Below, in pieces: positions 1 through 7,828 of a DNA stretch of 11,706 bases (positions are counted from its first letter, which is position 1; every line of letters starts with the position of its first letter). Made by a program: the position numbers and the translations under genes. This DNA comes from Nitrosospira sp. Its GTDB lineage: Bacteria; Pseudomonadota; Gammaproteobacteria; Burkholderiales; Nitrosomonadaceae. The stretch spans positions 1 to 11,706 of the forward strand of contig JAKDLC010000035.1 in assembly GCA_030453055.1 (NCBI GenBank). Reading direction: 5' to 3'. The notes under the pieces are model-generated. The model did not search any database and had not been told where the DNA came from. It saw nothing but the letters and a program-made list of their open reading frames with translations.

Positions 1-873
1 GTGTACCGCAACAACCTCGAGGCGGCCGAGGAGGTGGCCCGGCAGCTGCGGTTGTCGGTGCGACAGATCGCGGCGCTGGAGAGCGATAACTATGGCAAGC
101 TTTCAAGCACCACATTTCTGCGTGGATTTGTACGCAATTACGCCAAGTTGATGCGGATGGATGCCGCGCCGTTATTAGAGCGGCTGGAGCAGTCGGTTCC
201 GCCTCCACCCACCCCGACTATTTCCTATCAGATCGAAGGGATTCCGTTTCCCTCAAACCAGGGGCGCGGAACGCGCAACCTGATTATTGCGGGAGTGGTT
301 CTGGCGCTACTATTGCTGATTTATGCAGTTTATAGCGGAAATGAAGGCAATAGAGAAAAGCCGCAATCGGCCGTGAAAGTTGAAACCGGGACTGAGACCG
401 GGCAAGCTGCCGCACTATCACAATTTCAGCCGCCGTCCGCGAATTCTGGGAACGATGCCGACGCGGGGCCGCCCGGTGAAACGGCCAGGTTGACTGAACA
501 AAAACCTGAAGGTCCGCGTCCCGTTCAAACCACCGTCTCGCCGCCGGCTCCGGGGCGGCAAGTGACGGCGGGGCCGGCTGTCACGCCGGAATCGCGGGCT
601 GGCATCGCGTCTGAATCGGCAAATGAGGGGGGAGACGTTCTTCGCTTTCTGTTCGAGGGAGAATCGTGGATTGAGGTCAAGGATGGCAGGGGCAGGGTGA
701 TTCTTTCGCAGATTAAACCCCGCGGCGCCGAGCAAGTGCTGCACGGCCAGCCGCCATTCTCTCTTGTGATCGGGAACGCCGCTCAAGTCAGGCTGGTCTA
801 CAATGACAGGCCGGTTGATTTGACGCCCTACACCAACACCCATGGCGGGACGGCGCGTCTGTCGCTTAAATAG
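1..873 (+). CDS. rodZ: RodZ-family cytoskeletal/cell-shape protein, 5' end missing
   Basis: RodZ is a bitopic inner-membrane protein that links the MreB cytoskeleton to the elongation machinery. Visible here are the latter part of an N-terminal helix-turn-helix domain (residues about 8-60, with [18 protein letters not shown] and [12 protein letters not shown]), one membrane segment (about 93-112, [18 protein letters not shown]), a low-complexity Pro/Ala/Thr-rich periplasmic linker (about 120-210), and a C-terminal DUF4115-type beta domain from about 213 to the end ([19 protein letters not shown]). The first helix of the HTH domain, normally with a G-x-x-L-R-x-A-R-E pattern, is absent, so the GTG at position 1 is most likely an internal Val codon and the true start lies upstream of the window. 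It is followed by ispG after 62 bp, as in many proteobacteria. Family assignment is strong; the symbol rests on domain order plus neighbours. Confidence 0.88.
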   Translation: MYRNNLEAAEEVARQLRLSVRQIAALESDNYGKLSSTTFLRGFVRNYAKLMRMDAAPLLERLEQSVPPPPTPTISYQIEGIPFPSNQGRGTRNLIIAGVVLALLLLIYAVYSGNEGNREKPQSAVKVETGTETGQAAALSQFQPPSANSGNDADAGPPGETARLTEQKPEGPRPVQTTVSPPAPGRQVTAGPAVTPESRAGIASESANEGGDVLRFLFEGESWIEVKDGRGRVILSQIKPRGAEQVLHGQPPFSLVIGNAAQVRLVYNDRPVDLTPYTNTHGGTARLSLK

Positions 874-902
874 CATTCTTCGCGTGTTTAGTTGCTCATA
901 GT

Positions 903-933
903 ATTCCCACACTTATAAAGATTCCCACACTTA
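903..933 (+). repeat. 13-bp direct repeat (two copies) in the ispG leader
   Basis: The sequence ATTCCCACACTTA occurs perfectly at 903-915 and 921-933, with an 18-bp period and the spacer TAAAG between copies. The second copy ends three bases before the ispG ATG and occupies the place where a Shine-Dalgarno sequence is expected. No GGAG-like motif is present between 895 and 935. It may be a simple duplication or a binding site; no function can be read directly. Confidence 0.75.
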
Positions 934-935
934 CC

Positions 936-2183
936 ATGACTATTTCCCAGGATATTTTCCCTCCCCGCCGAAGCAGCGTAGGGGTTCGCGTCGGCACGAT
1001 CGATGTTGGCGGCGGTGCGCCGGTGGTGGTGCAATCCATGACCAATACCGATACCGAAAACGAAATCGCTACCGCGGTCCAGGTGGCCCAGCTCGCTCGC
1101 GCGGGGTCGGAACTGGTGCGCATTACCGTCAATACCGCCGCAGCCGCGAAAGCCGTGCCCGCCATCCGCGCACGTCTCGACGATATGGGCTGTCACGTGC
1201 CGCTGATAGGCGATTTTCATTTCAACGGTCATAAGTTGGTGACCGAATATCCCGATTGTGCGAAGGCGCTGGCCAAATACCGTATCAACCCGGGCAATGT
1301 GGGGCATGGTAAGAAACGCGATGAGCAATTCTCCATCCTGATCGAAGCGGCCTGCAAGTATGGCAAACCGGTGCGTATCGGCGTGAACTGGGGAAGTCTC
1401 GATCCTGAACTGCTGGCGCGCATAATGGATGAGAACGCCCGATCCAATGATCCCAAGGATGCGGCGCTCGTCATGCGCGAGGCACTGATTACCTCCGCAC
1501 TGGAAAGTGCCGCTCGGGCGGAGGAGATCGGATTGGGCCGCGACCGGATCATATTGTCTTGCAAGGTAAGCGGCGTACAGGATTTGATCGCGGTTTATCG
1601 TGAACTGGCGGCGCGTTGCGACTATGCCCTGCATCTTGGATTGACCGAAGCGGGCATGGGCTCAAAGGGCATCGTCGCCTCTACCGCCGCGCTGTCCGTT
1701 TTGCTTCTGGGGGGCATAGGCGACACCATACGGGTATCGCTTACGCCGGAGCCAGGCGGTGACCGGTCGCGTGAGGTAGTGGTGGCACAGGAAATTCTGC
1801 AAACGACGGGTTTGCGCGCCTTTGTGCCGTTGGTAGCGGCATGTCCCGGTTGCGGCCGTACCACCAGCACCTATTTCCAGGAACTGGCGGAAAGCATTCA
1901 GGACTATGTGCGCACCCAGATGCTGGTGTGGCGCGAGGAATACGATGGCGTGGAAAATATGACATTGGCGGTATTGGGCTGCGTGGTCAACGGTCCCGGG
2001 GAAAGCAAGCATGCCAACATCGGCATCAGCCTGCCCGGTTCGGGAGAGAGGCCGGTGGCGCCGGTTTATGTGGATGGGCAGAAATCCGTGACCTTGAAAG
2101 GCGATAATATCGCGGGAGAGTTCCGCCAGATCGTCGATGAATATGTGCAGATGAAATACCCGAAGAAAACAGTCGATGCTTAG
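936..2183 (+). CDS. ispG: 4-hydroxy-3-methylbut-2-en-1-yl diphosphate synthase (IspG/GcpE)
   Basis: IspG is the [4Fe-4S] enzyme that converts 2-C-methyl-D-erythritol 2,4-cyclodiphosphate to HMBPP, the penultimate step of the MEP isoprenoid pathway, in the cytoplasm. The 415-residue protein has the usual proteobacterial length. It starts with a TIM-barrel domain ([16 protein letters not shown] near residues 11-26; [11 protein letters not shown] at 30-40; [10 protein letters not shown] at 91-100; YRINPGNVG at 115-123) and ends with the cluster-binding domain. The cluster ligands are visible: Cys303 and Cys306 in CPGCGRT, Cys349 in GCVVNGPGE, and Glu356 in the same motif. The ATG at 936 is chosen because the N-terminus aligns with the family, although no clear Shine-Dalgarno precedes it; a 13-bp direct repeat is there instead. 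The stop overlaps the hisS start by 8 bp, implying translational coupling. Confidence 0.97.
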   Translation: MTISQDIFPPRRSSVGVRVGTIDVGGGAPVVVQSMTNTDTENEIATAVQVAQLARAGSELVRITVNTAAAAKAVPAIRARLDDMGCHVPLIGDFHFNGHKLVTEYPDCAKALAKYRINPGNVGHGKKRDEQFSILIEAACKYGKPVRIGVNWGSLDPELLARIMDENARSNDPKDAALVMREALITSALESAARAEEIGLGRDRIILSCKVSGVQDLIAVYRELAARCDYALHLGLTEAGMGSKGIVASTAALSVLLLGGIGDTIRVSLTPEPGGDRSREVVVAQEILQTTGLRAFVPLVAACPGCGRTTSTYFQELAESIQDYVRTQMLVWREEYDGVENMTLAVLGCVVNGPGESKHANIGISLPGSGERPVAPVYVDGQKSVTLKGDNIAGEFRQIVDEYVQMKYPKKTVDA

Positions 2184-3459
2184 GGCCACTAAGGCCATTC
2201 AGGCCATTCAGGCCATTCGCGGGATGAACGACATCCTGCCTGATCAGATATACCTTTGGGAATTCTTTGAGCAGACGGTGCGTGAGTGGATGGCGGCGTA
2301 TGGTTATCGTAACATCCGCATGCCGATTGTCGAACAGACCGATTTGTTCGTGCGGTCCATCGGCGCGGTGACCGACATCGTCGAGAAGGAGATGTATTCC
2401 TTTCTGGATAATCTCAATGGCGACAGTTTGACATTGCGCCCCGAAGGAACCGCTTCCTGTGTGCGTGCGGTGCTGGAGCATAATCTGCTCTATGCCGGGC
2501 CGCAAAGGCTGTACTATTCGGGTCCGATGTTTCGTCACGAGCGTCCGCAAAAAGGACGTTACCGGCAGTTTCATCAGGTCGGTGTAGAAGCGTTGGGATA
2601 TGCCGGCCCGGATATCGATGCCGAGCTCATTGTCATGTGCGCGGAACTATGGAAAAAACTGGGCATTTCCGATGTGCGCCTGGAAATAGGCACGCTTGGC
2701 GGCGCCGAATCACGCGCTTTGCACCGGGCGCGATTGATCCGATATCTGGAGCGGCACCTGGGCAAGCTCGATGATGACGCCCGCAGACGATTGCACAGCA
2801 ACCCATTGCGGATACTCGACAGCAAGAATTCCGCAATGAGGGAGATAATCGATGGTGCGCCACAATTGCTGGATGACCTGGATGAGGATTCTTTAGCGCA
2901 TTTCGAGAAGTTACAGCGCATCCTGCGTGGCCAGGGCATAGACTTCGAGATCAACCCGCGACTGGTGAGAGGACTGGATTACTACAACCGCACCGTATTC
3001 GAATGGATTACCGGCAAGCTCGGTGCGCAAGGCGCCGTATGCGCCGGCGGACGTTATGACGGACTGGTGGAACAGATTGGCGGTAAAGCCGCATCAGCGT
3101 GTGGTTTCGCCATGGGCGTGGAGCGAGTGCTGGCGCTGATGATGGAATGCGGCAAAGAGATACCCCATCCACTACCCGATGTGTATGTAGTACATCAGGG
3201 CGCGTCTGCTACCGATGGATTCGCCTGGCAAACCGTCAGGCTCTTGCGGGATTGGGGGCTCAAGGCAGTCCTGCATTGCGGCGGCGGCGGCTTCAAGGCG
3301 CAAATGAAAAAAGCGGACGCCAGCGGTGCGCGTTTTGCCGTCATTATTGGTGATGACGAAGCGCAAGCCGGCGAGATAAGCATCAAGCCGCTGCGTGAGG
3401 CGGCGGAGCAGGTGAGGGTTGGGCTGGCGGAAGCGGCGGATTTACTTAAACGCGCCTGA
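2176..3459 (+). CDS. hisS: Histidyl-tRNA synthetase (class II)
   Basis: HisRS charges tRNA-His with histidine. The 427-residue protein shows the class II core: motif 2 at about 116-134 ([19 protein letters not shown]), the HisRS-specific histidine-binding motif at 263-270 (LVRGLDYY) followed by NRTVFEW, motif 3 at 311-318 (FAMGVERV), and a C-terminal anticodon-binding domain from about 335 (VYVVHQG, then [19 protein letters not shown]). The N-terminal family signature [11 protein letters not shown] begins at residue 12, so about seven to nine residues precede the usual start. These extra residues are encoded by a tandem 9-bp repeat. The ATG at 2176 lies inside the 3' end of ispG (8-bp overlap), which suggests coupled translation; only a weak purine run (GAAGAAAA) precedes it. 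Confidence 0.97.
   Translation: MLRATKAIQAIQAIRGMNDILPDQIYLWEFFEQTVREWMAAYGYRNIRMPIVEQTDLFVRSIGAVTDIVEKEMYSFLDNLNGDSLTLRPEGTASCVRAVLEHNLLYAGPQRLYYSGPMFRHERPQKGRYRQFHQVGVEALGYAGPDIDAELIVMCAELWKKLGISDVRLEIGTLGGAESRALHRARLIRYLERHLGKLDDDARRRLHSNPLRILDSKNSAMREIIDGAPQLLDDLDEDSLAHFEKLQRILRGQGIDFEINPRLVRGLDYYNRTVFEWITGKLGAQGAVCAGGRYDGLVEQIGGKAASACGFAMGVERVLALMMECGKEIPHPLPDVYVVHQGASATDGFAWQTVRLLRDWGLKAVLHCGGGGFKAQMKKADASGARFAVIIGDDEAQAGEISIKPLREAAEQVRVGLAEAADLLKRA
2184..2219 (+). repeat. Tandem 9-bp repeat at the start of hisS
   Basis: Four 9-bp units run in frame: GGCCACTAA (2184-2192, two mismatches), GGCCATTCA (2193-2201), GGCCATTCA (2202-2210) and GGCCATTCG (2211-2219). They encode the peptide [11 protein letters not shown] at the HisRS N-terminus, where a single QAIRG is usual. 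Each unit is three codons, so copy-number changes would alter N-terminal length without breaking the frame. Confidence 0.85.
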
Positions 3460-3520
3460 ACCCGAATCCGGCAGTCGACCGCTCATTGTTTCAGTTTGAT
3501 GTGATGATTTACAAAGACAT

Positions 3521-3549
3521 TTGCATCCCTTGAGTGTCACTCTTATGGT
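3521..3549 (+). promoter_or_regulatory. Possible promoter with internal 11-bp dyad upstream of yfgM
   Basis: The 159-bp hisS-yfgM gap (3460-3618) is the longest gap in the first gene block and could carry an internal promoter. TTGCAT (3521-3526) and TATGGT (3544-3549) are 17 bp apart and resemble weak sigma-70 -35 and -10 boxes. The spacer contains the perfect dyad GAGTGTCACTC (3532-3542), placed where a regulator could bind. The matches to consensus are poor, so this is only a candidate. No intrinsic terminator is seen after hisS. Confidence 0.25.
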
Positions 3550-3618
3550 GAGTTCGCTATCGGGTAGGATCAGGATGATTCAGCCGCAATATCATGACGT
3601 ATTATAACGGGAAGTCAA

Positions 3619-4257
3619 ATGGCGATTTATGACCTTGAAGAGCAGGAAAAAATAGACGGGTTGAAAACCTGGTGGGAAGCATACGGCACGTTGATGATCG
3701 TGGTCGCGGCGACTTTCATTGCGGGCATGGCTGGCGTGCAGGCGTGGAATTACTACCAGAGGCAACAGGTCGAACAGGCGGCGGAACTGTATGCCTCGCT
3801 GCGACAAGTCGAAGCGGGTGGGGATCCCAAGAAAATCGGCGACGCCGCCAATTTGCTGATGCAGGGTTTTCCCGACAGCGGCTACGCATCGCGCGCCGCG
3901 TTGATCTCGGCGCACGCGAGTTTCGAGGCGGGCGACATACAAAGCGCCAAAAGCCGGCTGCAATGGACGCTGGATAATACCAGGGAAGACGAATTAAAAG
4001 ATCTCGTGCGGCTGCGGTTGGCGGGCATATTGCTGGACGAGCAAAAATACGATGATGCCTTGAGGCTGCTGGAGACCAAACATGGCGAATCCTTTGACGG
4101 GCTTTATGCGGATCTCAAAGGTGATGTCCTCACAGCGGCAGGCAAAGTCGCCGAGGCGCGCGCGGCTTATCGAATGGCGCTCGACAAGCTGGGCAATAAA
4201 GGTACCTATCATAATATTGTGCAAATGAAGCTGGACGCGTTGGCGGAAGCCAAATAA
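3619..4257 (+). CDS. yfgM: YfgM-like membrane-anchored TPR protein (ancillary SecYEG translocon subunit)
   Basis: YfgM family proteins are single-pass inner-membrane proteins with a periplasmic tetratricopeptide domain. In E. coli YfgM associates with SecYEG and the chaperone PpiD. The 212-residue product has a short cytoplasmic N-terminus starting MAIYDLEEQEKIDGLKTWW, one membrane helix at about 23-42 (GTLMIVVAATFIAGMAGVQA), and an all-helical repeat region to the C-terminus (for example AALISAHASFEAGDIQSAKSRL and LRLAGILLDEQKYDDALRLL). GGGAAG at 3609-3614 is a reasonable Shine-Dalgarno four bases before the ATG. Its position between hisS and bamB is the conserved place for this gene. Function in this organism is inferred from the family. 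Confidence 0.9.
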   Translation: MAIYDLEEQEKIDGLKTWWEAYGTLMIVVAATFIAGMAGVQAWNYYQRQQVEQAAELYASLRQVEAGGDPKKIGDAANLLMQGFPDSGYASRAALISAHASFEAGDIQSAKSRLQWTLDNTREDELKDLVRLRLAGILLDEQKYDDALRLLETKHGESFDGLYADLKGDVLTAAGKVAEARAAYRMALDKLGNKGTYHNIVQMKLDALAEAK

Positions 4258-4294
4258 TCCGTGTTCGCAATAGACCGCAGAAAAGGCCGCGAAG

Positions 4295-5575
4295 ATGACG
4301 CATGGCCAGCGTATCATGTTTTTTAACCGCATAATGTCCGCGGACAAATCCGCGTCGAAGATGACTTGCGCTATCCGGCGGTACGTTTTTCGGCTGGCGT
4401 GGCTACTGGTGCTTACCGGATGCGCGAGTGCCGTCGAACTCGCGCGCGATGTCGCCAGCAGCTTGTCGGACATCGACGTGGAGGGCATCAGCGGCGGCCT
4501 CCTCGGCGGCGAGAAGGTTGAAATGAGCGCGGAACAGATTGCGCAGTTGGCCGCGATTCCGGCTGCGCGCCCATTATGGCTGAACGTCATCGAAGAAAGT
4601 AAAGTGGCGGCATTTTCGCCGCTATTCGAAAATGGCGCCGTTTATGCCGCCAGCGTGAATGGAGAGCTTGTACGCCTTGATGCCGCCACCGGCAAAGAAG
4701 TTGGGAGTGTCAATACCAAGCAGCCGCTATCGGGAGGCGTGGGTGCGGGTGAGGGGATAATATTGCTCGGGACCTTCAAAGGCGAAGTCCTGGCATATGG
4801 CGAGAAGGATGGCAAGGCCAAGTGGACGGCACAGGTATCCACCGAGGTGTTGAGCCCGCCATGGGGGGATAGCGGCACGGTAGTGGCCCGTACCGGCGAT
4901 AGCAGGATAGTCAGCCTGGAGGCGGACACCGGCAAGCGGAAATGGATATACCAGGGAGCAACGCCATCGCTCACCGTGCGGAATTTTGCGGGCGTATTGA
5001 TCGCGCAGGATATGGTTTTTGCCGGGTTTGCAGGCGGAAAGCTGGTGGCGATGAACTTGTCGAACGGCAGTGTGCGCTGGGAAGCAGCCGTATCGCGGCC
5101 GCGTGGCGCCACGGAGCTGGAGCGGATGACGGATATCACCAGTCTGCCGGTGGCGGATGAAACGCAGATATGCGCGGTAGCCTATCAGGGACGTGTCGCC
5201 TGCTTTGAAATCGCCACGGGAACGCAGATCTGGGCACAAGACGTATCGAGCAACGCCGGTCTCGCCATGGATGACAATTACGTCTATGTGAGCGCAGTGG
5301 GAGGCGCGGTAGTGGCGTATGATAAAACGGATGGCGCCAACATCTGGAAACAGGAACTGCTCGATGGAGTCAAATTATCGCCACCGCTCGTTCAAGGGAC
5401 TCATGTGGTGGTGGGCGATTCTCAAGGCTTTGTGAATCTCATCAGGCATGATACCGGCAGCATTATCGCCCGATCCGCCACCGACGGCAGCGCCATCGTA
5501 ACCCGCCCCGCCGCTCTGCCCAATGGTTTCGTGGTGCAAACCAGGAAAGGCGGAATTTATGCGTTCAGCATATAG
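4295..5575 (+). CDS. bamB: Outer-membrane protein assembly factor BamB (lipoprotein)
   Basis: BamB is the beta-propeller lipoprotein of the BAM complex, which inserts beta-barrel proteins into the outer membrane. A signal peptide with basic residues (CAIRRYVFRLAW) and the lipobox LTGC gives lipidated Cys43 counted from the ATG at 4295. The mature part (about 384 residues) consists of PQQ-like propeller repeats, recognisable by recurring patterns such as VYAASVNGELVRLDAATGKE, IVSLEADTGKRKWIYQ and VACFEIATGTQIWAQ. The start is uncertain. ATG 4295 has the better upstream purine run (AAAAGG), but a 42-residue leader is long. ATG 4361 would give a normal 20-residue signal peptide, but has no good Shine-Dalgarno and is preceded by a CGCGGA-CAAA-TCCGCG stem-loop (4339-4354). 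The gene lies 37 bp after yfgM, in its conserved place before der. Confidence 0.93.
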   Translation: MTHGQRIMFFNRIMSADKSASKMTCAIRRYVFRLAWLLVLTGCASAVELARDVASSLSDIDVEGISGGLLGGEKVEMSAEQIAQLAAIPAARPLWLNVIEESKVAAFSPLFENGAVYAASVNGELVRLDAATGKEVGSVNTKQPLSGGVGAGEGIILLGTFKGEVLAYGEKDGKAKWTAQVSTEVLSPPWGDSGTVVARTGDSRIVSLEADTGKRKWIYQGATPSLTVRNFAGVLIAQDMVFAGFAGGKLVAMNLSNGSVRWEAAVSRPRGATELERMTDITSLPVADETQICAVAYQGRVACFEIATGTQIWAQDVSSNAGLAMDDNYVYVSAVGGAVVAYDKTDGANIWKQELLDGVKLSPPLVQGTHVVVGDSQGFVNLIRHDTGSIIARSATDGSAIVTRPAALPNGFVVQTRKGGIYAFSI

Positions 5576-5586
5576 ACGGAGAAATC

Positions 5587-5667
5587 GGGAAAAATTCCCT
5601 CACGGTAGGAAATTCGGAAACGTCGCCTTTCTTCTTTCGTGTGGAAGATTTGGCGTTTCCTGGAAAC
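5587..5667 (+). promoter_or_regulatory. Dyad-rich leader of der with competing GGAAAC/GTTTCC pairings
   Basis: The 99-bp bamB-der gap contains a small hairpin GGGAA-AAA-TTCCC (5587-5599) with no T-run after it, so it is a poor terminator. GGAAACG (5616-5622) is complementary to CGTTTCC (5654-5660). The same GTTTCC (5655-5660) is also complementary to the adjacent GGAAAC (5662-5667), forming the 13-bp dyad GTTTCCTGGAAAC just before der. The GGAAA of the last segment is the best Shine-Dalgarno candidate for der (8 bases before ATG 5675). Alternative pairings could therefore affect start access. The complementarity is seen; the role is inference. Confidence 0.3.
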
Positions 5668-5674
5668 CTGAACC

Positions 5675-7075
5675 ATGAAACCCACCCTTGTACTGGTCGG
5701 GCGGCCCAATGTCGGCAAATCAACGCTTTTCAACCGTCTGACCCGCAGCCGCGACGCAATTGTAGCGGATATTCCGGGGCTGACGCGCGATCGCCATTAC
5801 GGGCATGGGAGGCTGGGCGATAAACCTTATCTGGTGGTCGATACCGGTGGTTTCGAACCCATGACGAAGGAGGGTGTTCTTTATGAAATGGCCAAGCAGA
5901 CACGGCAAGCAGTGGACGAGGCCGACACGGTGTTGTTCATCGTCGACGGCAGACAAGGTCTGGCGCCTCACGACAAGGTAATTGCGGAACAATTGCGGAA
6001 AACCGGCCGCAAAATCATGCTGGTGGTGAATAAAGCCGAAGGCATGGCGCCATCCGTCGTTACCGCCGAATTTCACGAACTGGGTCTGGGCGAACCCTTG
6101 GCGATTTCCGCCGCGCACGGCGACAATGTGAATGACCTGGTGGAATTGACGCTTGCGGACTTCCCCTCACCGCAAGAGGAAGAAAAAAAAGACAAACATC
6201 CGAAAATCGCCATTGTGGGGCGCCCCAACGTCGGCAAATCCACGTTGGTGAATGCGTTGCTCGGGGAGGAACGCGTCATCGCGTTTGATCAGCCGGGCAC
6301 TACCCGCGACAGCATCTATATCGATTTCGATCGCAATGGCCGCTCCTATACGCTGATCGACACCGCCGGGTTGCGTCGCCGCGGCAAGGTGCTGGAGACC
6401 ATAGAAAAGTTTTCGGTGGTGAAAACCCTGCAAGCAGTAGAAGACGCGAATGTAGTCGTATTGGTGCTCGATGCGGGAAATGAAGTTTCAGACCAGGATG
6501 CCCACATCGCCGGATTCATTCTGGAGACGGGGCGTGCGCTGGTGGTGGCGGTTAATAAGTGGGATGGTCTGGACGACTACCAACGCGGCACGATCAAGAG
6601 CGAAATTGCCCGAAAGCTTTCATTTTTACAGAGTTTCGCCAGATTCCACACCATCTCGGCATTGCATGGCAGCGGCATGAGAGGGTTGCTACCGTCCATT
6701 GACGCCGCTTACGCCGCCGCGATGGCGGATTTATCCACCCCCAAACTCACCCGCACCTTGCTGGCGGCGGTAGAAAAACAGCCGCCACCGCGTGCCGGCA
6801 TGTCTCGCCCCAAACTACGCTACGCCCACCAGGGCGGATCCAACCCGCCGCTGATCGTGATTCATGGCAGCGCCCTCGATCAGGTACCCGAAACCTACCA
6901 GCGCTATCTCGAAAACACATTCCGCGAAACCTTCCGGCTCGAAGGCACGCCATTACGAGTTGTATTCAGGACGGGCCGAAATCCCTACGCCGGAAAGACC
7001 CCGGCACCGCTCAGCGAAGCGGAAGCAAAGCGCGCTCACCGGCGCCGCATGGTTGGCAGGAAAAAATATGGTTGA
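5675..7075 (+). CDS. der: Ribosome-associated GTPase Der (EngA), double GTPase domain
   Basis: Der is an essential tandem-GTPase protein that acts in maturation of the 50S ribosomal subunit. The 466-residue product has two complete G domains. The first has GRPNVGKST at 9-17, DTGG at 56-59 and NKAE at 119-122. The second has GRPNVGKST at 182-190, DTAG at 229-232 and NKWD at 294-297. They are separated by an acidic/basic linker ([10 protein letters not shown], about 168-177). A C-terminal KH-like domain follows (about 355-440, with [22 protein letters not shown]) and a basic tail ([14 protein letters not shown]). NKAE in place of NKxD in the first G4 motif seems tolerated in betaproteobacterial Der proteins. 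In most betaproteobacteria hfq follows der directly; here the next gene is apaG on the opposite strand, 29 bp away. Confidence 0.97.
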   Translation: MKPTLVLVGRPNVGKSTLFNRLTRSRDAIVADIPGLTRDRHYGHGRLGDKPYLVVDTGGFEPMTKEGVLYEMAKQTRQAVDEADTVLFIVDGRQGLAPHDKVIAEQLRKTGRKIMLVVNKAEGMAPSVVTAEFHELGLGEPLAISAAHGDNVNDLVELTLADFPSPQEEEKKDKHPKIAIVGRPNVGKSTLVNALLGEERVIAFDQPGTTRDSIYIDFDRNGRSYTLIDTAGLRRRGKVLETIEKFSVVKTLQAVEDANVVVLVLDAGNEVSDQDAHIAGFILETGRALVVAVNKWDGLDDYQRGTIKSEIARKLSFLQSFARFHTISALHGSGMRGLLPSIDAAYAAAMADLSTPKLTRTLLAAVEKQPPPRAGMSRPKLRYAHQGGSNPPLIVIHGSALDQVPETYQRYLENTFRETFRLEGTPLRVVFRTGRNPYAGKTPAPLSEAEAKRAHRRRMVGRKKYG

Positions 7076-7104
7076 TCGCGCTACCATCCGGAGTACGGCT
7101 CGGG

Positions 7105-7488
7105 CTAATGCAACACCCTTGGCACACTCAGGATGAACTCGGGAATGGTTGCATCGAAGCGAAGGCCGTCCTCAGCCACCATTTGGTAGCTGCCCTTCAT
7201 TGATCCGACCGGCGAGGAAATAGCGGTGCCGCTTGTATATTCAAAGCTGTCGCCGGGCTTGAGCAGCGGCTGCTCACCTACCACGCCCAGCCCTCGCACT
7301 TCCTGTATACCGCCGCCCCCATCCGCAATAATCCAGTGGCGGCTGATGAGTTGCGCCGGAACCGTACCGGTATTGGCGAGAAGGATGGTATAGGCGAACA
7401 CATAACGATCCAACGCCTCGTCCGATTGTTCCTGAAGGTAGGTCGTGTGAACTTTTACGATGATTTCGTATTTTTTACTTTCAGCCAT
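7105..7488 (-). CDS. apaG: ApaG/CorD family protein (FN3-like fold)
   Basis: This is an ApaG protein, a small beta-sandwich (DUF525) domain found alone in most proteobacteria and fused in some eukaryotic F-box proteins. Its biochemical role is unsettled, with links to Co2+/Mg2+ tolerance and diadenosine tetraphosphate metabolism reported for enterobacteria. Starting at the ATG at 7488 the product is 127 residues, close to the family's usual length. It shows FAYTILLANTG (31-41), SRHWIIADGGGGIQEVRGLGVVGEQP (49-74), PGDSFEYTSGTAISSPVGSMKGSY (78-101) and FDATIPEFIL (111-120). The reading frame remains open for 13 more codons upstream, but these do not resemble the family. It converges with der and diverges from rpe, a common apaG/rpe arrangement in betaproteobacteria. 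Confidence 0.93.
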   Translation of the reverse strand: MAESKKYEIIVKVHTTYLQEQSDEALDRYVFAYTILLANTGTVPAQLISRHWIIADGGGGIQEVRGLGVVGEQPLLKPGDSFEYTSGTAISSPVGSMKGSYQMVAEDGLRFDATIPEFILSVPRVLH

Positions 7489-7638
7489 ACCCGCATTGCA
7501 CACTATTTTTCGGATGACGGCAAGCATGGCGACGCTAAAACTGTCTCAAGGCATCGGAAAATCTTGAGAACCGATTGGTTTAAGTATGAAGCCGTTCGCG
7601 CGCGGAGGAACATTTGCAGGTAAAATAAAGCTTTTGAC
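7489..7638. other. apaG-rpe intergenic region, left part: nothing coding recognised
   Basis: The apaG-rpe gap totals 340 bp. This left 150 bp must contain the apaG promoter (minus strand) and may contain the ancestral rpe promoter (plus strand). A plus-strand reading frame is open here but ends within the gap and resembles nothing I recognise. No RNA gene is visible. The right part is taken up by a palindromic element. Confidence 0.5.
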
Positions 7639-7661
7639 TTATCCCGGATGTTTCATAAATT
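7634..7661 (+). promoter_or_regulatory. Possible hybrid promoter for rpe at the element's left edge
   Basis: TTGACT (7634-7639) lies in the host flank, and TAAATT (7656-7661), with 4 of 6 matches to a -10 box, lies in the element's left arm, 16 bp downstream. If used, insertion would have created or altered the rpe promoter, and the transcript would begin with the whole element as a long hairpin leader. This is inference from weak consensus matches. Confidence 0.25.
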
Positions 7662-7803
7662 GACGCGCGCCCTTGCTGGCCTTTTGTTTCGTATGGGAAT
7701 TTTGCTCAGTCGGGCGTATGAATAACTACGCCACTCCTTCACAAAATCCCCCTACAAAACAAAATTCTGCGCAATCATCACGCGAATTTATGAAACATCC
7801 GGG
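7643..7803. mobile_element. MITE-like 161-bp palindromic element with 19-bp terminal inverted repeats
   Basis: CCCGGATGTTTCATAAATT at 7643-7661 is repeated as its exact reverse complement at 7785-7803. The interior also folds back on itself: the two halves match imperfectly along most of their length, for example TTTTGTTTCGTATGGGAATTTTG (left, given here in part) against its right-arm counterpart. The centre is GGCGTA-8 nt-TACGCC. Direct TTAT copies flank the element at 7639-7642 and 7804-7807, fitting a 4-bp target-site duplication. There is no transposase or ORF inside, so it would need enzymes encoded elsewhere. The parent insertion-sequence family cannot be named with confidence without a search. 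It ends 25 bp before rpe. Confidence 0.75.
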
Positions 7804-7814
7804 TTATCAACTAT

Positions 7815-7821
7815 AAGGAAG
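7815..7821 (+). promoter_or_regulatory. Ribosome binding site of rpe
   Basis: AAGGAAG sits seven bases before the ATG at 7829, a good Shine-Dalgarno with optimal spacing. It lies between the end of the palindromic element and the start codon, so the insertion left the translation start intact. Confidence 0.7.
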
Positions 7822-7828
7822 ACCCTTC

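Noticed and set aside
1..3. GTG at the first base as the rodZ start
   Set aside because: The helix-turn-helix domain lacks its first helix, so the codon is almost surely internal and the gene continues upstream of the window.
888..1634. Long minus-strand open frame opposite ispG, and similar long frames opposite hisS, bamB, der and trpE
   Set aside because: These are antisense shadows of confidently identified genes, with no recognisable domains and amino-acid composition typical of reverse reading of GC-rich codons.
5587..5599. GGGAA-AAA-TTCCC as an intrinsic terminator after bamB
   Set aside because: Short AT-containing stem with no following T-run.
7489..7527. A 13-residue extension of ApaG
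   Set aside because: Starting at 7488 gives the family's usual length and N-terminus; the extra residues do not resemble ApaG.
7336..7623. A 95-codon plus-strand open frame running from apaG into the intergenic gap
   Set aside because: It overlaps apaG antisense for half its length, has no clear ribosome binding site and resembles no known family.
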